A DNA stretch of 64,000 nt. Source: an uncultured Desulfobacterales bacterium (GTDB lineage: Bacteria > Desulfobacterota > Desulfobulbia > Desulfobulbales > Desulfocapsaceae). A model generated the notes under the pieces. The model saw only the letters and a list, made by a program, of their open reading frames with translations. It was not told the origin of the DNA and made no database searches. Of this stretch, positions 8,664 to 17,969 are shown in pieces. The translations under genes were made by a program, and so were the position numbers. The DNA lies in contig CALGIJ010000029.1 of NCBI GenBank assembly GCA_937915545.1, positions 61,267 through 125,266 of the forward strand, in the 5' to 3' direction. Numbering within the stretch: the first letter of the stretch is position 1; the number at the start of each line of letters is the position of its first letter.

Positions 8664-8980
8664 GGAAGTCTCCCCTTCTGTTGTGGACATGGTCCGGTTG
8701 ATGGAATTGGTGCTGTGAACTTGCCTTGTCTGCGGCAAAAGTATATGGAGGCCGCGAGGCGAAAGCAAGTGGCGGTCAGGTGTCGGAATTGGTCGCTTTC
8801 GGTTCGTTTTCGGAAAACAGGCCGCCATTGTTGACACAGGGCAGGGGCCTCTGTCATCTACGCACGGCAGTCGACGGCAAGCCCGCCGCCAAGAATCGAC
8901 TGAAACGACAAAAAATCGCCGCCCCGCGTTATTGCCGCCAGTGGGGAGTTTCGGTCATCCCCCTGCGGCCAAGGTCACAA
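8664..8980. other. Divergent intergenic region (mosB operon / TiaS-like gene)
   Basis: About 320 bases of somewhat lower GC separate the two divergent transcripts and should hold both promoters. I see no convincing -24/-12 element, no strong -35/-10 pair and no clear palindrome that could be assigned to a molybdate regulator. Confidence 0.4.
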
Positions 8981-9730
8981 ATGAACACACAGCGACTCCT
9001 GGTCGGCATCGACGACACCGACAACCTCGATAGCCCCGGTTCCGGCACCCTGGCGGCCCAACTGGCCAAAGCCCTGGAGAGTGCCGGCCTGGGCCACTGC
9101 GACGACATCAGCCGTCATCAGCTCTTCGTCGACGAGCGTATCCCGTACACCTCCCACAACAGCGCCATGTGCTTCGGCCTCCACGACCATGGCGGCGACA
9201 GCCTGCCGCTGGTCTCCTTCTGCCAGGACTTTCTGCGCACCCACTCCGCCCCCGGCTCCGACCCCGGCCTGTGCGTCGCCGCGGACGACGGACGCCATGG
9301 CTCCAGCCTGGTCCTGTTCGGGCAGCAGGCCAAAGCGCGGGTCCTCTCCAAGGGGGATGCCTACCTGCTTGCCAGGGAATCCGACATCCACCTCTCCGAG
9401 CATGGCGGCAGCGGCGGCGGAGTCATCGGCGCCCTGGCCGCCGTCGGCCTGCGCCTCTCCGGCAATGACGGCCGCTTTCGCAACTGGCTTACGCTCGGCG
9501 ACGCCGGGACCACCCTCACCCCCCTGCAGCTGCGCCGTCACCAGGCCATCGACCTCGTCTGTGACAAGGACGGCCAGGTCCTCGCCGACGACGAGGAAAT
9601 CCGCCTCGGCGAGGACGAGCTCAAGATCGTCCTCCGCCATGGCCGGCGCGTCCTCCCGGTGAAGCGCTGCGACGACGGCGGCCGCCCCGCCTGGCAGACC
9701 CTTTCCCGCAGAGAGATGAAGGGCTACTGA
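8981..9730 (+). CDS. TiaS-like protein (tRNA-Ile2 agmatinylcytidine synthetase family domain)
   Basis: The 249-residue product opens with LLVGIDDTDNLDSPGSG, the GIDDTDN metal/ATP motif of archaeal TiaS (agmatidine synthetase for tRNA-Ile2), followed by regions such as RIPYTSHNSAMCFG and an ELKIVLRHGRRVLPVKR end. Bacteria normally use TilS/lysidine for this job. The protein lacks the zinc-finger and OB-fold extensions of full TiaS and likely does something else, so function is unassigned. The start at 8981 is supported by AAGGTC and by the domain start. It lies between the mosB operon and the formate dehydrogenase operon. Confidence 0.75.
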   Translation: MNTQRLLVGIDDTDNLDSPGSGTLAAQLAKALESAGLGHCDDISRHQLFVDERIPYTSHNSAMCFGLHDHGGDSLPLVSFCQDFLRTHSAPGSDPGLCVAADDGRHGSSLVLFGQQAKARVLSKGDAYLLARESDIHLSEHGGSGGGVIGALAAVGLRLSGNDGRFRNWLTLGDAGTTLTPLQLRRHQAIDLVCDKDGQVLADDEEIRLGEDELKIVLRHGRRVLPVKRCDDGGRPAWQTLSRREMKGY

Positions 9731-10090
9731 CCCGATCCATCCCCGTTCCCCGGCCTCGACAGGGCCCCTCCCGCCCGCAGGCCGGGGAACCAGCCACCCA
9801 TGCCCCCCTCCTCCCGCTCCGCCGCCCACTCTCGCCCCCCTCGTCATGCCTCCCGTAATCCCGCCGCTGAGGACACCGTAAGCCCTTTGCCTACAGCAGT
9901 GTAGACACCCAACCTACAGTTTTCTTTTTTGAAAACAAATACTTGTGAGAATTTGTCGTTCTTTGGTCGTACGAGGAAATGGGTTGTGAGGCTTACCAGG
10001 AATGCTATACCCAGCCTGAAAACAACAACTCGGCCGCGGGGGTCCATGCCGTGCGCCGGCCATCATCAATAGTCAACCATAGGAGCAGGT
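9731..10090. other. Leader region of the formate dehydrogenase operon
   Basis: No gene is supported. The first half is very C-rich; the second half (9900-10010) is AT-richer and should contain the fdh promoter. A weak sigma-70 candidate is TTGTGA (9984-9989), 16 bases, TATACC (10006-10011). An imperfect inverted repeat ACAAAT-N10-ATTTGT lies near 9935-9957. Neither matches a regulatory element elsewhere in the window. Confidence 0.35.
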
Positions 10091-13000
10091 ATGAACATCA
10101 CCAGGAGGAGGTTTCTGTCCATGTCCGGTGCGATTGGTTCAGGGGTTGCCCTGTCCTCGCTCGGTCTGGACCTTACCGCGTTAACCGCTCACGCCGCCGG
10201 CCTCGGCAAGATGGATCGCATCCGCACGGCCAAGCAGACGATCTCGATCTGCTGTTACTGCTCGGTGGGCTGCGGCCTGATCTGCAGCACCGATCGCCTC
10301 ACCGGGAAGATCATCAACATCGAGGGCGACCCCGATCACCCCATCAGCGAAGGTTCGCTCTGCTCCAAAGGGGCGGGCATCTTCGGCCTGACCGAGGCCA
10401 ACCCCAAACGCCTGCGCAAGGTGCTCTACCGGGCGCCGAAGAGCGACAAGTGGGAAGAAAAAGACTGGAACTGGACCCTGCAGCGCATCGCCCGTCTCAT
10501 CAAAGACACCCGCGACGCCGACTACATCGTCAAAAACGACAAGGGCGAGCTGGTCAACCGCGTCGAGACCATCGCCCATTACGGCTCCTCCAATATCGGC
10601 AACGAGGAATGCTGGACGCTGAGCGTCGCCCTCCGCGCCTTGGGCCTGGTCAATATCGATCACCAGGCCAGGGTCTGACACAGCCCGTCCGTATCGGCTC
10701 TGGGAGAGTCGTTTGGCCGTGGTTCGATGACCAATCATTATATCGATCTGAAAAACAGTGACTGCATCCTCATCATGGGCAGCAACGCCGCCGAGAACCA
10801 TCCCATCGCCTTCAAGTGGATTTTGAAGGCCAAGGACCGCGGCGCCAAGCTCATCCATGTCGACCCCCGCTTCACCCGCACCTCCGCCCGCTGCGATTAC
10901 CATGTACAGCTGCGCTCCGGCACCGACATCGCCTTCCTCGGCGGCATGATCAAGCATATCATCGACAACAACCTCATCCAGGAAGAGTACGTCAAGTACT
11001 ACACCAACGCCTCGATGATCGTGAACGATGGCTTCTCCTTCCAGGACGGCCTGTTCTCCGGCTACAACGCCGAGAAACGCAGCTACGCCAAGGACACCTG
11101 GACGCTGGTCAAGGACGAGAAGGGCGTCCCGGTACGCGATTACAGCCTGCAGCACCCCCGCTGCGTCTATCAGCTGCTCAAGAAGCAGTACGAGCGCTAC
11201 ACCCTCGACGCGGTTTCCTCGATCACCGGCGTCTCCAAGGAAGAGCTGCTCAAGGTGTACAACGAATACGGGGCTACCGGGGCCAAGGACAAGGCCGGCA
11301 CCGAGTGCTACGCCCTCGGCTGGACCCATCATACCGTCGGCAGCCAGATCATCCGCACCATGTCCATCGTGCAGCTGCTCCTCGGCAACATGGGCATCTG
11401 CGGCGGCGGCATCAACGCCCTGCGCGGCGAACCCAACGTCCAGGGCTCCACCGACCACGCCATCCTCTACAATATCCTGCCGGGATATCTGAAAATGCCG
11501 ACCAGCTCGGTGGACACCCTGCAGAAATACCTCGACAAGTACACTTCCAAGACGAGCGACCCGCAGTCGGCCAACTGGTACCAGAACTATCCGAAGTATA
11601 CGGTCAGTTTCCTCAAGTCGGTATGGGGCGACAAAGCGACAGCCGACAACGAGTTCGGCTACTCGTGGCTGCCGAAGATGGACGAGGGCAAGCATTACTC
11701 GGTCCTCCACTTCTTCGACCAGATGTACGCCGGCAAGATCAAGGGCTTCATCGGCTGGGGCAGCAACGTCGCCGTCAGCTCCCCCAACACCACCAAGGTG
11801 CGCAAGGCCCTGACCAAGCTGAAGTGGATGGTCAACGTCAACATCTTCGACAACGAGACCGCCTCCTTCTGGAAAGGACCGGGCATGGATCCCAAGGCCA
11901 TCGACACCGAGGTCTTCCTCCTCCCGGCGGCGGCCAGTGTCGAGAAAGAAGGCAGCCAGAGCAACTCCGGCCGCTGGGTGCAGTGGCGCTACAAGGCGGC
12001 CAACCCGCCCGGTGACGCCATCTCCGATGGCGATATCACCATGCGCATCATCGACGCCGTCCGCGAGCTCTACCAGAAGGAAGGCGGGGCCTTCCCCGAG
12101 CAGCTGCTCAACCTCAAATGGGACTACAAGACCCCCGTGGGTACTTTCGACGTGGTCAAGACCTCGAAGATGATCAACGGCCACTACACCAAGGACCTCA
12201 TCATCGAAGACCCCACCGGCAAGAATCCCAAGGAGGTCAACCTCAAGGGTGAAATGGTGCCGAGCTTCGCCAAGCTCACCGCCGACGGCTCGACATCCAG
12301 CGGCAACTGGCTGATGACCGGCAGCTTCGAGCAGAAAGGCGCCAACAAGATGATGAAGCGCGGCAAGGACGACCCCACCGGTCTCGGTCTCTATCACGAC
12401 TGGTCCTACGCCTGGCCGCTCAACCGCCGCATCATCTACAACCGCGCTTCCTGCGACCTCAACGGCAAGCCGTACAACCCGAAGATGAAGCTGCTCGAGT
12501 GGGTCGGCGACAAGTGGGTCGGCGACGTCGCCGACGGGCCGTGGCCGCCGCTGGCCGACCAGGAAAAAGGCAAGCTGCCCTTCATCATGAAGGCCGATGG
12601 CGTCGGTTCCATCTTCGGACCGGGCATGGTCGAGGGCCCCTTCCCGGAACACTATGAACCGCTGGAAGGCCCGCTGGCCAAGAACCCGCTCTCCAGCCAG
12701 CTCAACAACCCGACCATCACCATCTTCAAGGCCGACGTCGACAAGGTCGCCAACGCCGACGCCAAGTTCCCCTACGTCTGCACCACCTACTCCTGTACCG
12801 AGCACTGGTGCACCGGTTTCACCCGCTGGCAGCCGTGGCTGCTGGAAATGCAGCCGGAATGCTATCTGGAGATCGGCGAGGCCCTGGCCAAGGAGCTCGG
12901 GGTCAAGAACGGCGAAAAGGTCAAGGTGTCCTCGGTGCGCGGCGAAGTCAAGTGCGTCGCCATGGTCACCAAGCGCCTCAAGCCCATGAAGGTCGAAGGC

Positions 13001-13159
13001 AAAACCGTGCACGAAGTGGGCATGCCGTTCAACTACGGCTGGCGCTATCCGGAGGGTGCGGCGGACGCCTCGGCGAACTACCTGACGCCTTCCGTCGGCT
13101 GCCCGAATACCTTCTGCCCGGAGTACAAGGCATTCATGGTCAACGTCAGCAAGGCTTAA
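10091..13159 (+). CDS. fdnG: Selenocysteine formate dehydrogenase, alpha subunit (FdnG/FdoG type)
   Basis: Molybdopterin (Mo or W) catalytic subunit that oxidises formate at the outer face of the membrane. The 1022-residue protein begins with a Tat signal (NITRRRFLSMSG). A [4Fe-4S] motif follows: C54-x2-C57-x3-C61, with the fourth Cys in EGSLCSKG near 94. The TGA at 10676-10678 is codon 196 and reads as selenocysteine: the flanking residues ARV-U-HSP...ALGESFGRGSMTNH match the active-site context of FdnG, and the frame continues intact for 2.4 kb. A hairpin follows the TGA. Calling two genes split at the TGA would be wrong. It heads the operon with beta and gamma subunits and FdhE. Confidence 0.95.
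10676..10711 (+). promoter_or_regulatory. UGA selenocysteine codon and SECIS-like hairpin of fdnG
   Basis: After the UGA, a 7-bp stem (CGGCTCT at 10695-10701, AGAGTCG at 10705-10711, one G-U pair) with a GGG loop lies 16 bases downstream. This is near the position of bacterial SECIS elements read by SelB. The apical loop is less canonical than that of the second FDH gene in this window, so exact folding is uncertain. The protein context makes selenocysteine insertion itself near certain. Confidence 0.7.
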
Positions 13160-13170
13160 GGGGGTGAACA

Positions 13171-13968
13171 ATGAATAAGCAACTCATCAAACTGATCGAT
13201 CTTTCCCGCTGCACCGCCTGCCGTGGCTGCCAGGTGGCCTGCAAGCAGTGGAACGAACAACCAGCATCGATAACCCATAACTTCGGCAGCTACCAGAACC
13301 CGCCCGACCTCGAGTGGAACACCTGGACGCTGATCCGCTTCCAGGAGATCGAGGACGCCGCCGGCAAGGTCAAGTGGCTGTTCCGCAAGGACGGCTGCAT
13401 GCACTGCACCGACGCCGCCTGCGTCCGCGTCTGCCCCACTGAGGCCCTCTATCACACCGAGTTCGGCAACGTCGCCATCAACACCGACAAGTGCATCGGC
13501 TGCAAGGCCTGTATCCCCGCCTGTCCTTTCGGCGTGCCCAAACTCAACCCGGCCACCAATCGCATCAGCAAGTGCGACCTGTGCTACACCAGGCTGCAGG
13601 CCAACCAGCCGCCGGCCTGCGTGCTCTCCTGCCCGACCGGAGCGATCACCATCGGCGACGTCGACACCATGCTCGCCAAGGCCCAAAAGCGGGTCAAGGA
13701 GTTGGGCGGCGACGCCAACGTCTATGGCGACAAGTTCGTCGACGGCACCCATGTGCTCTATGTCCTCACCGAGAAACCCGAGGTCTACGAGCACCTGCCC
13801 GCCGCCCCCAAAGTGGCCGACTCCATCCTCGTCTGGAAGGACGTCCTCAAACCGGCCGGTCTCATCGCCGCCGGCGCGGTGGTCGCCGGGGCCTTCCTGC
13901 ATTACATCACCCACGGGCCGAAGACCCCGGAAGAGGAATCAACCTGTGAAGGAGGGAAAAACTCATGA
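13171..13968 (+). CDS. fdnH: Formate dehydrogenase iron-sulfur (beta) subunit
   Basis: Electron-transfer subunit of 265 residues with four ferredoxin-type cysteine groups in order: CTACRGCQVAC (about 13-23), CMHCTDAACVRVC (about 75-87), CIGCKACIPACPFG (about 109-122) and CDLCYTRLQANQPPACVLSC (about 135-154). These give a linear wire of four [4Fe-4S] clusters. A single C-terminal membrane anchor (AGLIAAGAVVAGAFLHYI, about 230-247) matches FdnH/FdoH architecture. It starts 11 bases after the alpha subunit and overlaps the gamma gene as ATGA. It passes electrons from the periplasmic alpha subunit to the cytochrome b. Confidence 0.95.
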   Translation: MNKQLIKLIDLSRCTACRGCQVACKQWNEQPASITHNFGSYQNPPDLEWNTWTLIRFQEIEDAAGKVKWLFRKDGCMHCTDAACVRVCPTEALYHTEFGNVAINTDKCIGCKACIPACPFGVPKLNPATNRISKCDLCYTRLQANQPPACVLSCPTGAITIGDVDTMLAKAQKRVKELGGDANVYGDKFVDGTHVLYVLTEKPEVYEHLPAAPKVADSILVWKDVLKPAGLIAAGAVVAGAFLHYITHGPKTPEEESTCEGGKNS

Positions 13969-14621
13969 AAAAAGGAATGATCAAGGCCACCGGGCCATTC
14001 GAGAGGGTGGTGCACTGGTGCGTCGCCCTGTCCTGTCTCTTTCTCTGCATTACCGGCATGGCGATGATGTACCACTCGCTCAATGTCATCGGCACGCTGG
14101 TGGGCGGCATGGAAAACCTCAAGGTGCTCCACAACTACTGCGGCATCTTCTTCGCCGTCAGCCTCTTCTTCACCATCCTCATGTGGTGGCGCGAGGCCGG
14201 CCTGTTCTCCTTCCCGGAGGACATGCAGTGGATCATGGCTGCCGGCGGCTACCTGTGGAAGGTCGAGAAGATGCCGGAAGTCGGCAAGTACAACCCCGGC
14301 CAGAAGATGTTCTTCCTGGCGGTGGCCATCTTTGGTATAGTCATGGTGGCCACCGGGCTGATCATCTGGTTCCCGGACGGGTACACGGTTGACACCCTGC
14401 GGCTGATGTATATCCTCCACGCCCTCGGTTTCGTGGTCATCTTCGCCTTCTTCTTCGTCCACCTCTACCTGGTGACCATCGGCGCCCCGGGCTCGGCCCC
14501 GGCGATGTTCACCGGCTGGGTGACCCGCGGCTGGCTGAAGACGCAGCACCCCAAGTGGCTCAAGGAGATGGAGAAGGATGGTACCCTGATCGTCTATGGC
14601 GAGGGTAAATACCGCAAATAG
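13965..14621 (+). CDS. fdnI: Formate dehydrogenase cytochrome b556 (gamma) subunit
   Basis: Membrane di-haem cytochrome b of 218 residues with four hydrophobic helices and histidines spaced as in FdnI/FdoI: FERVVHWCVALSC near residue 15, VLHNYCGIFFAVS near 55, and YILHALGFVVIFAFFFVHLYLV near 150-170. It takes electrons from the beta subunit and delivers them to quinone or, in many sulfate reducers, to other partners. Translation is coupled to fdnH by an ATGA overlap. A terminator-like hairpin follows 50 bases after the stop. Confidence 0.93.
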   Translation: MKKGMIKATGPFERVVHWCVALSCLFLCITGMAMMYHSLNVIGTLVGGMENLKVLHNYCGIFFAVSLFFTILMWWREAGLFSFPEDMQWIMAAGGYLWKVEKMPEVGKYNPGQKMFFLAVAIFGIVMVATGLIIWFPDGYTVDTLRLMYILHALGFVVIFAFFFVHLYLVTIGAPGSAPAMFTGWVTRGWLKTQHPKWLKEMEKDGTLIVYGEGKYRK

Positions 14622-14671
14622 GCAGGACTGACGGCAGATCTGTCTGATATCACTGGCTCCCGATGCGCGAA

Positions 14672-14701
14672 GGGGCCGCCGCGGCACAACCCGGCGGCCC
14701 C
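14672..14701 (+). terminator. Strong hairpin between fdnI and fdhE
   Basis: A perfect 10-bp stem, GGGGCCGCCG (14672-14681) and CGGCGGCCCC (14692-14701), closes a 10-base loop and is followed by only two T residues. With fdhE starting 44 bases later, it probably acts as a partial terminator or RNA stabiliser that makes the accessory protein less abundant than the structural subunits. Confidence 0.5.
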
Positions 14702-14745
14702 TTCGTCATGGACGGCCCCCACACGTTTCGACAAGGAAGACGACA

Positions 14746-15651
14746 ATGGCACCTCCTACCCTCGGCGGCGAAGACCTTGCCCTGGAACTCGAGAAGCTGG
14801 CCACGACACGCCCCCACCTGCAGACCCTGGTCAAGGCTTTTGGCCCGCTCATCCTCGAAAAGGCGCAATGGCTGGCCGACACCGCCGTCGATCGGCCGAC
14901 TGTTGCGATCGACAGGGAGCGTCTCGCCGCGGGCATCGCGGTGGGGCAGCAGCTCAGCCTCTTTGCCGTCAGCGATCCCTGGGGCAGCGCCGGCTGGTCG
15001 GTGGCCAAGGCGATCACCGAAGGCTTTCCCTCCCTCGGCGGCGATATGGAGATAATCCTGCGCTGCTTCACCGAGGGCAACTACGATTTCTTCGGCCAGT
15101 TCTTCGCCGGCGACGACGACGATGCCGAGCGCCAGTTCGACCGCCAGGCCGGCGAACTCGGGGTGACGCCGATGTCGCTGCATTTCTTTCTGCGCAGCCT
15201 GCACCACACTATGCTCGCCAAAAAGTCCCGCGACCTTGCGCCGCTTCTCGAAGGACTCTCCTGGAAGAAAGGGTATTGCCCAATCTGCGCCGCCCTGCCC
15301 TACGTGGCGATCCTCGGCGAGAACGGCCAGCGCAGCCTGCACTGCGCCGACTGCGGCCACAGCTGGCCCTTCCCCAGGCTCACCTGTCCCTCATGCGAAC
15401 ACGAAGATCCTCAGAACAGCAACCTGCTGTTCATCGACGAGTGCAAGGAAGAGGCGGCCTTCTTCTGCGAGAAGTGCCATGGCTACCTGCTCACCGCCAC
15501 CCGCTCCGCCCACATCGCCCCCTTCCACCCCGACCTCGTCGCCCTGGGCATGGTCCACCTCGACCTCATCATGCAGGAGAAAGGCTACTCCCCCATGGCC
15601 CGCAGCGAATGGAACGGCTTCGACAAGGCAGGCGAGGCACAGCAGGAGTAA
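14746..15651 (+). CDS. fdhE: Formate dehydrogenase accessory protein FdhE
   Basis: Cytoplasmic maturation factor of 301 residues needed for activity of Tat-exported formate dehydrogenases. The C-terminal half has the paired rubredoxin-like CxxC motifs of the family: CPIC, CADCGHSW, CPSCEHED and CEKCHGYLLTA (about residues 180-245). These bind iron and contact the catalytic subunit before export. Its place at the end of the fdn operon is usual. The start ATG at 14746 is weakly supported by AAGGAAG upstream. It ends 26 bases from the convergent SDR gene. Confidence 0.92.
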   Translation: MAPPTLGGEDLALELEKLATTRPHLQTLVKAFGPLILEKAQWLADTAVDRPTVAIDRERLAAGIAVGQQLSLFAVSDPWGSAGWSVAKAITEGFPSLGGDMEIILRCFTEGNYDFFGQFFAGDDDDAERQFDRQAGELGVTPMSLHFFLRSLHHTMLAKKSRDLAPLLEGLSWKKGYCPICAALPYVAILGENGQRSLHCADCGHSWPFPRLTCPSCEHEDPQNSNLLFIDECKEEAAFFCEKCHGYLLTATRSAHIAPFHPDLVALGMVHLDLIMQEKGYSPMARSEWNGFDKAGEAQQE

Positions 15652-15677
15652 ATTCAGGATTCCGCCCGATGCCCGGT

Positions 15678-16466
15678 TCACGACGCCAGGGAAATATAGC
15701 CGACATCGACCGCCGAGCTGCCGCCATCCGCCACCAGGGTCGCGCCGGTGATGAACGAGGCCTCGTCCGAGCCGAGGAATTCGGCGCAGCAGGCGATTTC
15801 CTCCGGCATGGCCATACGCCGCAGGGGAAGAAACCGCGTCGCGAGGGCGATGGCCTCCTCGTGGCTCATACCTGTGGCGGCGGCGTACTCTTCCATCTCC
15901 CGCTCGCTCATCTCCGTCAGCACCCAGCCCGGACAGAGCGTATTGACCCTGATGCGCGGCCCGTAATCCACCGCCATCGACCGTGAAAGACCGACCAAGG
16001 CAGTCTTCGCGGCGACATAGGCCGCCATCTTCCCCGGGGCCACCAGGGCCCCCAGCGAGGCGACGTTGACGATGGCCGCCGACGGCCGCCGCTGCATGGC
16101 CGGCAGGGCGGCGCGGGCCATGAGCATGGCGCCGCTGAGGTTGACATCGAGGACCCGGCGCCACGCCGCCTCCTCCAGGTCGGCGACGCCCCCGCTGGAG
16201 AGAATCCCGGCACAGCAGACGAGGATGTCGAGTCCGCCATAGCTGTCCAGCGCCGCCTGCACCGCCCTTTGGCAGTCGGCAGATACGGCGACGTCCCCGA
16301 CGACGGCGACACCGCCGACCTCGGCGGCGATGGCGCAAAGAGGAGCGGCCCTTCTCCCCATGACGACCACCGAGGCGCCGGAGCCGGCGAAGCGCCGCGC
16401 GCAGGCGGCGCCGATGCCCGTCCCTCCGCCACTGATGAGGGCTATTTTTCCCGCAAGCCGTGCCAT
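15678..16466 (-). CDS. Short-chain dehydrogenase/reductase (SDR)
   Basis: Classical SDR of 262 residues. The cofactor motif is SGGGTGIGAACARRF (about 11-25), the NAG-equivalent CAGILSS near 87, the catalytic set Ser in NVASLGALVAPG and YVAAK (about 155-159), and the end ASFITGATLVADGGSSAVD is typical. The ATG at 16466 has a GAGGAGA ribosome site; more upstream codons look spurious. It is the last gene of the minus-strand amine/AOR block, 123 bases after an aminotransferase. It probably reduces or oxidises an alcohol/carbonyl intermediate. The substrate is unknown. Confidence 0.88.
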   Translation of the reverse strand: MARLAGKIALISGGGTGIGAACARRFAGSGASVVVMGRRAAPLCAIAAEVGGVAVVGDVAVSADCQRAVQAALDSYGGLDILVCCAGILSSGGVADLEEAAWRRVLDVNLSGAMLMARAALPAMQRRPSAAIVNVASLGALVAPGKMAAYVAAKTALVGLSRSMAVDYGPRIRVNTLCPGWVLTEMSEREMEEYAAATGMSHEEAIALATRFLPLRRMAMPEEIACCAEFLGSDEASFITGATLVADGGSSAVDVGYISLAS

Positions 16467-16589
16467 TGCCGTCTCCTCGCTGCTCCTTCGTATCATCGTT
16501 CTCCGACCCGACTCGAACCTGCCACCGGCACCGCGCGCCGGCAGGCGCCCCCGCCGGGCAGCCTCCCCCTCGCAGCCCCTGCCCAGGGC

Positions 16590-17969
16590 TCAGGCCAGGC
16601 CTATGTTGTGCAGGGCCTCGTCGAGCACCGCCGTGTGGCGGTCGACGTCGGCAGCAGTGACAAAGGGGCAGAGCAAGGCCATATTGTGGAAGGGCGTCAG
16701 CAGCACCCCCCGGTTCAACTGGTAAAGATGGAGGTACGCCTCGAGCAGGGCATGACGGCCGGCGGCGGCCTCGCCGCCAGTTCGCGGCGGATGATGCAGG
16801 AACAGGTACTCGACCCGGGCGCCGATGCGCGTCAGGTGCCAGGGCAGGCCGTGCCGCCGTATCACCTCGCTGGTCCCCTCTGCGAAACGTAGCGCCATCT
16901 CTTCCATCCTGGCGAAGTTGTGCGGCGTCATCACCATTTCCAGGGTCGCCTTGAGCGCCGCCACCTGCAAGGCGCTGCCGGCGAGGGTGCCTCCGAAGCC
17001 GTAGTGGTTTATCGGCTCGCCCGGGGTGAAGTGGGGACGAACCGCCCAGATCCTCCGCGCCATCTCGGCGCTCGCCCCCCAGATGGCGATGGGGACGCCG
17101 CTGCCGATGGCCTTGCCGAGGACGAAGAAATCGGGCTGCAACCCATACTTGCCGCAATAGCCGCCGACGCCTGTGGAAATCGAGTGGGTCTCGTCGATGA
17201 CCAGGGGGACATCGTAGTGGCGCGTCAGTTCGCGCAAGGCTTCGTGGTAGCCGGGCACCGGCGGCACCATGCCGATATTGGTCATCACCGGCTCGGTCAG
17301 CACGCAGGCGACGTCGTCATGACGCAGCGCCTCCCGCAGCGCCTTGATATCGTTGAATTCCACCAGGCGTGTGGTTTGGCGGTGGTCGCGGCCATTGGGG
17401 TGGACATCGTGGCGGGGGACCATGCGCCCGCCGGGGGCGAACTCCACCTGGGTCTCATCGACACTGCCGTGATAGTTGCAGTTGAAGGTGAGAATCTTCG
17501 GCCGGCCGGTGATCATGCGGCAGAGCCGCAGTACGAAACGGTTGGCGTCGGTGGCCGAGGTGGTGATCTGCCAGTAGGGCAGGCGAAAGCGCCGCGTCAG
17601 CTCCTCGCCAACCCAGAGGCTGTCCTCCGTCGGCAGCATGTAGGTCGAACCCCTCGCCACCTGCTCGCCGATCGCCTTGACGGTGGCCGGATGGGCGTGG
17701 CCGAACATGGCACCGGAATCGCCGAGGGCGAAATCGACATAGCAATGGCCGTCGACATCCTCGAGCTTCGCCCCCTCGGCCCTGGTCACATACAGCGGAT
17801 AGCTGCCCGGCCACTGCTGCATCCAGTGCATCGGCGCCCCGTAGAGGAAGTGCGCGAGGCCGCGGCGATAGAGGGCGGCCGACCGGGGGTGGCTGGCGGC
17901 GAACAGCCGCAGCTCCTCCTGAAAGGCGAGGGCCGTCTTGCCGAGATCAACCCCGAGCGTCATCGCCAT
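16590..17969 (-). CDS. Class III aminotransferase, glutamate-1-semialdehyde mutase-like
   Basis: PLP-dependent fold type I enzyme of 459 residues. The cofactor lysine lies in DFFVLGKAIGSGVPIAIWG (about residue 271), the aspartate region is VPLVIDETHSISTGVGG, and the substrate-binding GSTYMLPTEDSLWVGEEL and GDSGAMFGHAHP blocks are GSA-mutase/omega-transaminase-like. It is not a likely haem biosynthesis HemL: the sequence is longer and it lies in a catabolic operon. The start overlaps the end of the MoaF-family gene by 23 bases. A second ATG two codons later is possible. It probably acts on the same amine or amino acid family as the aminotransferase at 22134-23510. Confidence 0.85.
   Translation of the reverse strand: MAMTLGVDLGKTALAFQEELRLFAASHPRSAALYRRGLAHFLYGAPMHWMQQWPGSYPLYVTRAEGAKLEDVDGHCYVDFALGDSGAMFGHAHPATVKAIGEQVARGSTYMLPTEDSLWVGEELTRRFRLPYWQITTSATDANRFVLRLCRMITGRPKILTFNCNYHGSVDETQVEFAPGGRMVPRHDVHPNGRDHRQTTRLVEFNDIKALREALRHDDVACVLTEPVMTNIGMVPPVPGYHEALRELTRHYDVPLVIDETHSISTGVGGYCGKYGLQPDFFVLGKAIGSGVPIAIWGASAEMARRIWAVRPHFTPGEPINHYGFGGTLAGSALQVAALKATLEMVMTPHNFARMEEMALRFAEGTSEVIRRHGLPWHLTRIGARVEYLFLHHPPRTGGEAAAGRHALLEAYLHLYQLNRGVLLTPFHNMALLCPFVTAADVDRHTAVLDEALHNIGLA

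Noticed and set aside
9935..9957. ACAAAT-N10-ATTTGT before the first formate dehydrogenase as the same operator as at 31541-31565
   Set aside because: Arm sequence and spacing differ; the match is limited to short AT-rich ends.
10676..10678. In-frame TGA splitting the first formate dehydrogenase gene
   Set aside because: Not a nonsense mutation: selenocysteine context of FdnG, hairpin downstream and an intact frame after it.
10181..13171. A 996-residue open frame on the minus strand opposite the formate dehydrogenase gene
   Set aside because: It mirrors the real gene's codons in a GC-rich sequence, has no ribosome site and its residues (Val/Gly/Asp/His-rich) look like an antisense shadow. 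Other long antisense frames (e.g. 2660-4048, 20275-21951, 40513-43140) were rejected for the same reason.
16590..17969. HemL (glutamate-1-semialdehyde aminomutase of haem synthesis)
   Set aside because: The protein is longer than HemL, lies in a catabolic operon with a second aminotransferase, and fits broader omega-transaminases better.
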